Assembly: GCA_028704035.1 (NCBI GenBank)
Contig: JAQVLS010000032.1
Location: 1-11,827 of the forward strand
Direction of reading: 5' to 3'
Origin: Desulfotomaculaceae bacterium
GTDB taxonomy: Bacteria; Bacillota; Desulfotomaculia; Desulfotomaculales; Pelotomaculaceae
Length of the DNA: 11,827 nucleotides
Shown here: piece by piece, positions 6,629 to 11,827 of the stretch
Position numbering within the stretch: position 1 is the stretch's first letter
How the letters are laid out: each line of letters opens with the position of its first letter
Program-made: the position numbers and the translations under genes
Notes under the pieces: generated by a model
Database searches by the model: none
Told to the model about the DNA's origin: nothing
What the model saw: only the letters and a program-made list of their open reading frames with translations

Positions 6629-7965
6629 GCCAGCGCTTTTTTCAGACTTTCCTCCGGTAGGGGATAGTCTACCAGCTTCTTATCAAGGTAGGCCTCGTAT
6701 GAAGGCAGGTCCAGCAGGCCGTGCCCGCTCAGATTAAACAGGATGGTCTTCGCCTCGCCGGCCTCCTTGGCCGCCAAAGCCTCTTTCACCGCGCTATGGA
6801 TGGCGTGGGACGATTCCGGAGCCGGTACGATACCTTCGCACTTAGCGAAAAGGACGCCGGAATCAAATACAGCGGTCTGTTCATACGACTGAGCTTCGGC
6901 AATGCCATCCTTTACCAGCTGGCTGACCAGAGGGGCGGCGCCGTGATAGCGCAACCCGCCGGCGTGAATACCGGGAGGCATAAAATCCTTACCGAGTGAG
7001 TACATCCACAAGAGCGGTGTATATCCAGCCACGTCACCGAAGTCATAACCATGATGGCCCCTGGTAAGTGTGGGGCAGGCGCTTGGCTCTACAGCAATCA
7101 GCCTTACTCCGGATCCTTTTTTGATTTTATCGTAGGCAAAGGGGAAGGCGATTCCGCCAAAGTTGCTGCCGCCGCCGCAACAAGCAATAACCATATCGGG
7201 ATACTCGTCAATCATTTCCAGCTGCTTTTTGGCTTCCAACCCAATCACTGTTTGATGTAACAAAACGTGGTTCAAAACACTCCCCAGCGCATAGTGGGTA
7301 TCGTCACGCCCGACGGCGTCCTCCACTGCTTCGCTGATGGCCATGCCGAGGCTGCCCATGTTATCCGGATCCCCCTTGAGGATTTGCCGGCCGGTATTGG
7401 TGTTTTCACTTGGGCTGGCATACATCTCGGCGCCAAAAACCTCCATCATGGTACGGCGGTAAGGTTTCTGCTGAAAACTTATCTTAACCATGTACACGAT
7501 ACATTCCAACCCGAAGAAATTACAGGCCTGGGACAGGGCTATACCCCATTGGCCCGCTCCTGTTTCGGTAGTAAGCCTTTCCGTCCCCTCGATTTTATTA
7601 TAATAAACCTGCGGAACGGCAGTATTCAGCTTATGGCTGCCGGCAGGGCTGACGCCCTCGTGTTTAAAATATATTTTCGCCGGAGTATCAAGAGCCTTCT
7701 CCAGGCGGCGGGCCCTGATCAGCGGCGATGGCCTCCAGAGTTTGTATATTTCCATTACCTCATCAGGTATCTCTATCCAGCGTTCTGTGGTGACTTCCTG
7801 CATGATCAGGCTCATCGGAAAAATCGGCGACAGGTCATCGGGGCCAACCGGTTTCTTTGTTACGGGGTGCATCGCCGGCTTGGGCAGGTTCGGCATGTCG
7901 GCCTGGATGTTGTACCATGCCCGCGGCATGTCTTTCTCTCCTAAAAAAATTTTCACTTTACTCAA
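6610..7965 (-). CDS. trpB: TrpB2-type tryptophan synthase beta chain (PLP-dependent)
   Basis: This PLP enzyme condenses indole with serine, or deaminates serine, to form tryptophan or pyruvate. The 451-residue protein belongs to the divergent TrpB2 branch, not the usual TrpB1. It is longer than TrpB1, has an N-terminal extension with [12 protein letters not shown] at residues 14-25, and the PLP lysine lies in GSHKLNTA (residues 109-116, K112). ETGAGQWG is at 134-141, the phosphate-binding loop GGGSN at 264-268, GGLRYHG at 336-342 and SGHGLLDL near the end (413-420). The start is TTG at 7965-7963 with AGGAG nine bases upstream. An ATG at codon 13 also has a good ribosome site, but it would remove residues that align with other TrpB2 proteins. 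No trpA or other trp gene adjoins, so it probably works without an alpha subunit, for example in indole salvage. It has its own promoter and a nested terminator. Confidence 0.93.
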   Translation of the reverse strand: MSKVKIFLGEKDMPRAWYNIQADMPNLPKPAMHPVTKKPVGPDDLSPIFPMSLIMQEVTTERWIEIPDEVMEIYKLWRPSPLIRARRLEKALDTPAKIYFKHEGVSPAGSHKLNTAVPQVYYNKIEGTERLTTETGAGQWGIALSQACNFFGLECIVYMVKISFQQKPYRRTMMEVFGAEMYASPSENTNTGRQILKGDPDNMGSLGMAISEAVEDAVGRDDTHYALGSVLNHVLLHQTVIGLEAKKQLEMIDEYPDMVIACCGGGSNFGGIAFPFAYDKIKKGSGVRLIAVEPSACPTLTRGHHGYDFGDVAGYTPLLWMYSLGKDFMPPGIHAGGLRYHGAAPLVSQLVKDGIAEAQSYEQTAVFDSGVLFAKCEGIVPAPESSHAIHSAVKEALAAKEAGEAKTILFNLSGHGLLDLPSYEAYLDKKLVDYPLPEESLKKALAKLPQI

Positions 7966-8010
7966 CTCATCTTTCTCCTCTCTGCTCTGGTTTTTTTGAA
8001 CACTAAGAAC

Positions 8011-8040
8011 ATTTTAACTCAAGGACAATTATTTTGGCAA
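8011..8040 (-). promoter_or_regulatory. Sigma-A-type promoter for trpB2
   Basis: On the minus strand, TTGCCA (8040-8035) and TAAAAT (8016-8011) are separated by 18 bases. Each differs from consensus at one position. The predicted transcript would begin about 40 bases before the TTG start codon, leaving no room for a T-box or trp attenuator leader. Confidence 0.6.
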
Positions 8041-8066
8041 TATGTAAAATGGATATCAGGCCATTA

Positions 8067-9047
8067 TCAACTTATTTTCTCTTCTATTACCGCATTCGAC
8101 CATTTGCCGCAGCGGTCCCCCCAGCGGGCGATTACCTTTCCATCTTCTGTAACCTGAACCACCTCACACAGGTTGGAACACCCCGCACATTCAAAGCTAC
8201 CGGTCTTATACTTCATATTTGATATCCCGAAACCTTTAAAGAGGCTATAGCCTCTTTTTGCCGCGGCCTCGCGGGCCAGCAGGGCCGCTCCTACCGCCCC
8301 CATGACATTATAGTATGGCGGCACCTTTATTGGTAGTTCAAGGGCTTGTTCAAATGCCCTGATCATGCCCACATTGGCGGCCACACCGCCCTGGAAGACT
8401 ACCGGCGCTAAAATATCTTTGCCTTTGCCGACATTATTGAGGTAGTTGCGCACCAGGGCCTCACAAAGTCCCGCCAGTATTTCGGGCAGTCCGCATCCCA
8501 TCTGCTGCTTGTGGATCATATCCGACTCTGCGAAGACAGCGCACCTGCCGGCAATCCTAACTGATGATTCGGACTGCAGAGCAATCCCCCCGAATTGTTC
8601 AATAGAAATATTCAGGCGAGCAGCTTGTTGGTCCAGAAAAGATCCCGTACCTGCCGCGCACACCGTATTCATGGCAAAATCCGTGACCACTCCGTGGCGC
8701 AGTATTATAATCTTGGAATCCTGTCCCCCTATCTCTAAAATCGTCTGCACACCCGGGACTACCTGGGAAGTAGCAATAGCATGCGCGGTGATTTCATTCT
8801 TAACAGCATCCGCCCCCACGATAATCCCGGCAAGATTCCTGCCGCTGCCGGTAGTGCCCACTCCTCTTACTTTGCTGCCTGCGGGCAGCCTGCCGCTTAG
8901 TTTCTTTAAACCTTTTTGCACCATAGCGATGGGCTGACCCTGTGTTCTCAGATAAATTGCCTCGGCTACAACCCCGCCGTCATCTATGAAAATAATATTG
9001 ATACTGACTGAACCAACATCTATACCAATGTAGCCTTTCATTTGCAT
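8067..9047 (-). CDS. BadF/BadG/HgdC-family ATPase, activator of a 2-hydroxyacyl-CoA dehydratase-like enzyme
   Basis: Activators of this family are homodimeric iron-sulfur ATPases that use ATP to push one low-potential electron into a partner enzyme. The 326-residue protein has the ASKHA ATP-binding blocks: YIGIDVGSVSIN (6-17), GVGTTGSGR (62-70), LEIGGQDSK (104-112) and GGVAANVG (220-227). It also has the two cysteines expected to hold the shared [4Fe-4S] cluster, C130 in NTVCAAGTGSF and C169 in GRCAVFAESD, at nearly the spacing of HgdC. Unlike classic HgdC (about 260 residues), it has a roughly 60-residue tail with C287, C290, C294 and C313. The start codon overlaps the previous gene by 10 bp, and AAGGAGG is 4 nt upstream. 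An ATG two codons later, 10 nt from AAGGAGG and overlapping as ATGA, is an alternative. It is the last gene of the dehydratase-like trio. Confidence 0.92.
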   Translation of the reverse strand: MQMKGYIGIDVGSVSINIIFIDDGGVVAEAIYLRTQGQPIAMVQKGLKKLSGRLPAGSKVRGVGTTGSGRNLAGIIVGADAVKNEITAHAIATSQVVPGVQTILEIGGQDSKIIILRHGVVTDFAMNTVCAAGTGSFLDQQAARLNISIEQFGGIALQSESSVRIAGRCAVFAESDMIHKQQMGCGLPEILAGLCEALVRNYLNNVGKGKDILAPVVFQGGVAANVGMIRAFEQALELPIKVPPYYNVMGAVGAALLAREAAAKRGYSLFKGFGISNMKYKTGSFECAGCSNLCEVVQVTEDGKVIARWGDRCGKWSNAVIEEKIS

Positions 9048-10138
9048 AATGCCTCCTTAACTTCCTTTTTCCTGGTCAGCAGGTCGACAAAAGCTTCAAG
9101 ACGGGTCAGAGTTCCAGCCTCGCCGGTATGTTCGTCCATGATCATAGTCATGACCGGCGTACCATAGTCAGCTTTCATTTCCGGTAAAATGCTTTCCGCT
9201 ACTATTTCAGGCATGCAGGTGAAGGGAAAAACCTGAATGATACCATCGTAGCCCGCTCGGGCAAAATTTACAGCGCTGCCGACGCTTTCCTGCCCATGAC
9301 CGCCGACAAAATGCCGCAGATAGGGGTGCGCCGCTTCACATGCTTCCTTTCTTGTCCTAACCCCCTTGACCATTCCCATAAATATGTGATCGTTTACCCA
9401 CTCGCTAAGATATATTGAACGATCCACCTCTGCCCCCAAACGTCCCAGTGTCCTTTCCAGGTACTGGTTGGAAAAAGGATCCAGCAGGGTATAAATTTCA
9501 CCGATCAGCCCCACCTTAACGACTGTTTTTTTATTATCTACGGCAACAGCGGACATTAATTCGTCCGCATTTCTTTTAGCCGCCGCAAGCGCTATCTGAG
9601 AATCAGCTCTGTCTAACATCTCCAGCGATTTAGTATAGGCTTTTTCCGTCGAGCCCGGCGTCAATTCCCTCGGTCTGGACCGGAAAGCAGCCATTTCCAC
9701 CTCATCCACAGCCTGTGCTTTCTGGTATCCGAAGCGTATTGACTGAAAAATATGCCACCAGGAGCTATTTCCTGACAACTCCTTTATTTTGGCCAGCAGC
9801 TTAGATAAATGTTTTTGCGGCGGTTCCAAAACAATTAACTTCATGTCGTAGCCCAAATCTTTTAGAATAGCATGTTCTATTTGGGCATAGTAGCCAAAAC
9901 GGCACGGCCCGCACCCGCCGGCCATAACAATCGTGTCTGCTCCCTTTTCGCTGGCCTCGATAAAGTTGCCAAGGTTTAATTTCAGCGGCAGGCAGGCGAA
10001 TTCAGGTCCATATTTGGCCCCGATGGTCAGGGTCCTTTTACTGGAAGGCGGCGGCACTACCACATCGACTCCCAGGTATTGCAGCATCCCCTTAACAGTA
10101 ATAAATAAATTCCCCATATGTGGGAAAGTAACGCGCAT
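9038..10138 (-). CDS. COG3581-type protein, HgdB/BcrB-like iron-sulfur subunit of unknown substrate
   Basis: This 366-residue protein resembles the second half of large fused 'CoA-substrate-specific enzyme activase-related' proteins, and more distantly the subunits of 2-hydroxyacyl-CoA dehydratases. Candidate iron-sulfur ligands are C49 (EFACLPLKL), C76 and C79 (GGCGPCRFGYY) and C308 (FPFTCMPE). Other recognisable blocks are an opening MRVTFPHMGN, VGLIGEIYTLLDPFSN at 208-223 and the tail DEHTGEAGTLTRLEAF at 335-350. The start is ATG 10138-10136, because AAAGGAGAG (10151-10143) is directly upstream. A TTG 13 codons earlier has no ribosome site and would add a non-conserved lead. It lies 54 bp after the COG3580-type gene and overlaps the activator gene by 10 bp, so the three products are probably made together. 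The reaction is unknown; a thioester need not be the substrate. Confidence 0.85.
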   Translation of the reverse strand: MRVTFPHMGNLFITVKGMLQYLGVDVVVPPPSSKRTLTIGAKYGPEFACLPLKLNLGNFIEASEKGADTIVMAGGCGPCRFGYYAQIEHAILKDLGYDMKLIVLEPPQKHLSKLLAKIKELSGNSSWWHIFQSIRFGYQKAQAVDEVEMAAFRSRPRELTPGSTEKAYTKSLEMLDRADSQIALAAAKRNADELMSAVAVDNKKTVVKVGLIGEIYTLLDPFSNQYLERTLGRLGAEVDRSIYLSEWVNDHIFMGMVKGVRTRKEACEAAHPYLRHFVGGHGQESVGSAVNFARAGYDGIIQVFPFTCMPEIVAESILPEMKADYGTPVMTMIMDEHTGEAGTLTRLEAFVDLLTRKKEVKEALCK

Positions 10139-10142
10139 AATT

Positions 10143-10151
10143 CTCTCCTTT
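10143..10151 (-). promoter_or_regulatory. Ribosome binding site that sets the start of the COG3581-type gene
   Basis: AAAGGAGAG on the minus strand ends 4 nt before the ATG at 10138, with its GGAG core 6 nt away. It argues against the TTG at 10177 as the start. Confidence 0.8.
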
Positions 10152-10192
10152 TGCTTGGCCGTTTTCCGCCATTCCAATCGGGGACATTCCGC

Positions 10193-11167
10193 TTACGTCC
10201 CGCAGGCGGCTTTTCTCCAGCGTACCATATCTAGGAAGGCCTCCAACCTGGTCATCACCCCGGCCTCCCCGGTGTGTTCGTCCAGGGTCAGGTTTAAAAA
10301 CGGCATGCCGGAGCCATGAGCGTATCTTTCGATAATCCCGCCTGTCATGGAATCGGGACCACAACCAAAAGCAGCGACATGGACCATGCCGGAGATACCG
10401 GGTTGTTCTAGATAGTGAAATGCCGCCCCGACCATCCGGTTACCCAGGGTCCAGAAAAGTTTTTTTGGCAGGCGTGCGGCGTAATTCCTGACAATTTTTT
10501 CAGAAACATGTTCCGCTGTCGCCACTACAGCGCCCATTGAGCGAAGGCGGTTGATTATGTCCATACTTATATAAGGGTCGTAAATGTTATAGGGGTGACC
10601 GAGCAGGACAATGTTCAATTTCTCACCGTCAGGCAGGAATTTATCTTCCACCCTGCCTTCGATTAGAGCCAGGGCTTCAGAAGGCATCAATCCCATCTGC
10701 ATCAGCTTGAAATATTTCTTCTGGACCTGCAGCGCTTTAAGACAGGCTCGCCATATATCAAGATGGTTTTTAGTGAAAATGCAACCTATGTTTTTTATGG
10801 CGATATAAAAATCTCTATTATTTTTATAAAGGTTGATATCCACTTCGATTAGGGGAGGTAGATTTTTTAAACAGCGGATCATGTCAGGAAGACCTAAAAA
10901 TTTAGGGCAAATATATTCCCGCTTTTCTATACTGACGATCCTTGGAAGAAAAATCATGTCCGCCTTTCCGGCTAGGTCCAGTACATGGCCGTAAAACATT
11001 TTAACCGGCAGGCATACTTCATCCACGGCGTTTTTTAATCCTGCAGCAAGGATCCCTTTGGCCGAATGGGATGAAAGGACTACCTTTGCGCCCAGTTCTT
11101 CAAAGAAAACCCGCCACAACGGATAATAATAATAATACAAAAGTGATCTGGGAATGCCAATTTTCAT
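10193..11167 (-). CDS. DUF2229/COG3580-type protein, HgdA-like partner subunit of unknown substrate
   Basis: The 324-residue protein begins MKIGIPRSLLYYYYYPLW and continues with NAVDEVCLPVKMFYGHV (46-62), LPRIVSIEKREYICPKFLG (74-92) and FGCGPDSM (267-274). These are hallmarks of DUF2229 proteins. C52, C87 and C269 sit in the conserved blocks and are the likeliest cluster ligands. It ends with DEHTGEAGVMTRLEAFLDM, nearly the same tail as the next gene's product, so the two look like paralogous subunits of one complex. The start is ATG 11167-11165, with GAGGAG 10 nt upstream. An ATG six codons earlier has no ribosome site, and the family normally begins at MKIGIPR. It is the first gene of the trio; the 5' boundary and promoter are not clear. 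The family is uncharacterised as far as I know. Confidence 0.87.
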   Translation of the reverse strand: MKIGIPRSLLYYYYYPLWRVFFEELGAKVVLSSHSAKGILAAGLKNAVDEVCLPVKMFYGHVLDLAGKADMIFLPRIVSIEKREYICPKFLGLPDMIRCLKNLPPLIEVDINLYKNNRDFYIAIKNIGCIFTKNHLDIWRACLKALQVQKKYFKLMQMGLMPSEALALIEGRVEDKFLPDGEKLNIVLLGHPYNIYDPYISMDIINRLRSMGAVVATAEHVSEKIVRNYAARLPKKLFWTLGNRMVGAAFHYLEQPGISGMVHVAAFGCGPDSMTGGIIERYAHGSGMPFLNLTLDEHTGEAGVMTRLEAFLDMVRWRKAACGT

Positions 11168-11177
11168 CGATATTAAA

Positions 11178-11183
11178 CTCCTC
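11178..11183 (-). promoter_or_regulatory. Ribosome binding site that sets the start of the DUF2229 gene
   Basis: GAGGAG on the minus strand lies 10 nt from the ATG at 11167. It falls inside the first codons of the longer frame from 11185, which itself has no ribosome site. Confidence 0.65.
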
Positions 11184-11220
11184 ATAAAAGATGTGCTAAT
11201 GTTGACCGGTATAAAGTGCC

Positions 11221-11548
11221 CTACTGCATGCTGTTAATGGTGCGATATTCCATGGCCGGTGCAACCATAGAGTTGGCAAAACCGGTGATGGGAACGATAC
11301 CGCCCGCGCCCCCGAAACGGCTTATTTCATCATAGACCCCAGAACAGTTAAAAGCGCGGCAATAAATATCAACGCGGCCGATGCGGCTGAACCGGCTTCA
11401 TTTATACTCAGTCCCCGGCTTATAATCAGGCATATACCCCTCCGACAATAAAAGCCCGGAAAATATTTCGCCAGGTTCTCTGCGCGAGTTTAACCTGTTT
11501 AACCATTTTGGCATAATCCTGTTTTTGCTTTTCAGATATTGCTTTCAC
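11221..11548 (-). pseudogene. spoVAC: Decayed spoVAC (stage V sporulation protein AC), frameshifted and truncated
   Basis: SpoVAC is a membrane subunit of the SpoVA channel that moves Ca-dipicolinate into the spore and out at germination. Three pieces in three different frames line up in order with the first two thirds of SpoVAC. Piece 1 (11548-11426) includes SEKQKQDYAKMVKQVK and ends TWRNIFRAFIVGGVYA before a TGA. Piece 2 (11432-11322) reads RGLSINEAGSAASAA and a hydrophobic helix before a TAA. Piece 3 (about 11340-11221) reads VYDEISRFGGAGGIVPITGF, then ANSMVAPAMEYR, and a TAG. The second shift falls in a GGGG run where one G seems lost. The first coincides with a short apparent deletion. 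The remaining membrane part is absent. The ribosome site GAGGTGA is best spaced for an ATA codon at 11539-11537; a GTG at 11548 is the only usual start. No spoVAD or spoVAE follows. Confidence 0.85.
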
Positions 11549-11586
11549 CTCATTTTCATTGTTTCCCCGTTTATGCGGTGTTATAC

Positions 11587-11610
11587 AAAAAGGACACCTG
11601 CCGGTGTCCC
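11587..11610 (-). terminator. Rho-independent terminator after the dodecin gene
   Basis: On the minus strand GGACACC (11609-11603) pairs perfectly with GGTGTCC (11598-11592) around a 4-nt loop, followed by TTTTT (11591-11587). It begins 7 nt past the dodecin stop codon. It isolates the dodecin gene from the spoVAC relic. Confidence 0.92.
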
Positions 11611-11616
11611 GATGTG

Positions 11617-11811
11617 TTACTCGGTGTGGGCTATTTTAACATTTGCCTTATACTCAACCAGGCGGCCGTCTTCAACATTAGCTGTAAAATTTACAATTTC
11701 TACGGCAACAATATTATTCATTGTTCTTGAAGCCTCTGTTATGGCTGATTGGACGGCTCCCTTCCAACTGTCAGCCGAGCCTCCCACCATTTCGGATACT
11801 TTAACATACAC
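11617..11811 (-). CDS. Dodecin family protein
   Basis: Dodecins are small proteins that assemble into hollow dodecamers and usually store or buffer flavins or their breakdown products. The 64-residue protein has the full family layout. A first strand and turn, VKVSEMVGGSADSW (residues 3-16), leads into a helix GAVQSAITEASRTM (18-31), and then two strands, IVAVEIVNFTANVEDG (34-49) and LVEYKANVKIAH (51-62). The tryptophan that stacks on flavin in classic dodecins, just after the helix, is replaced here (IVAVEIV where the classic protein has VVWAEVV). The flavin role is therefore uncertain. The start is GTG at 11811-11809 with a GGGGGG run about 8 nt upstream. The frame stays open to the window edge, but a longer form would be atypical. 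It is followed by a clear terminator. Confidence 0.9.
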   Translation of the reverse strand: MYVKVSEMVGGSADSWKGAVQSAITEASRTMNNIVAVEIVNFTANVEDGRLVEYKANVKIAHTE

Positions 11812-11827
11812 AGCTTTTACCCCCCTT

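Noticed and set aside
7267..7944. Plus-strand open frame of 225 codons
   Set aside because: It is antisense to trpB2, has no recognisable domain or ribosome site, and follows from the codon bias of the real gene opposite.
7966..8066. Tryptophan attenuator or T-box before trpB2
   Set aside because: The predicted transcript leader is about 40 bases. There is no run of Trp codons and no competing hairpins.
8043..8066. Terminator after the activator ATPase gene
   Set aside because: Only a 5-bp AATGG/CCATT stem followed by four T is visible, too weak to call. Some read-through into trpB2 is possible.
8446..8937. Plus-strand open frame of 163 codons
   Set aside because: It is antisense to the activator ATPase, whose motifs are intact, and shows no family resemblance.
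11221..11548. Short independent small-protein genes instead of a spoVAC relic
   Set aside because: The three pieces are in different frames but align in order to one family, and each ends at a stop just where the family sequence continues in another frame.
1..11827. CRISPR arrays, tRNA or rRNA genes, transposases, phage genes
   Set aside because: No regularly spaced repeats, cloverleaf-like segments or recombinase motifs were seen on either strand.

Overview
The window looks like chromosome of an anaerobic, endospore-forming Firmicute. The best guess is the Desulfotomaculum/Pelotomaculum branch (Peptococcaceae sensu lato). That placement is inferred from the sporulation genes (ytfJ, a dead spoVAC), the TrpB2-type enzyme, the 2-hydroxyacyl-CoA-dehydratase-like trio and the strong AGGAGG-type ribosome binding sites. 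No marker gene fixes the genus. Every gene I can support lies on the minus strand, so transcription runs from high to low coordinates.

Right end (11827 to 11168): a small dodecin-family gene with a textbook terminator, followed by about 330 bp that hold a decayed spoVAC. That remnant is readable only by changing frame twice, and its 3' half is missing. Middle right (11167 to 8067): three closely spaced genes that form one unit. They encode a DUF2229/COG3580-type protein, a COG3581-type protein and a BadF/HgdC-type ATPase activator with an extra cysteine-rich tail. Together they resemble the two subunits and activator of 2-hydroxyacyl-CoA dehydratases, but the substrate of this branch is unknown. 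This is the least understood system in the window. Next (8040 to 6531): a stand-alone TrpB2-type tryptophan synthase beta gene with its own promoter and an unusual nested-hairpin terminator.

Left half (6517 to 861): a probable five-gene operon that starts at an extended -10 promoter and ends at a terminator. It encodes a giant DHH-CBS-CBS-tRNA nucleotidyltransferase/poly(A) polymerase fusion, a site-2-type M50 metalloprotease, tryptophanyl-tRNA synthetase, a DUF2953 membrane protein and the spore protein YtfJ. A short degenerate copy of the trpS 3' end sits between trpS and the DUF2953 gene. I recall relatives often carrying scpA and scpB at that point. Left edge: the first ~259 codons of a Ku protein (bacterial end joining) run off the window.

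How the genes fit together: RNA 3'-end and tRNA functions (nucleotidyltransferase fusion, TrpS) travel with membrane and spore functions (M50 protease, DUF2953, YtfJ), a housekeeping neighbourhood I associate with this group. The accessory material is the electron-activated dehydratase-like trio, TrpB2, dodecin and the spoVAC relic. Translation starts at GTG or TTG in six of the ten intact or partial genes.
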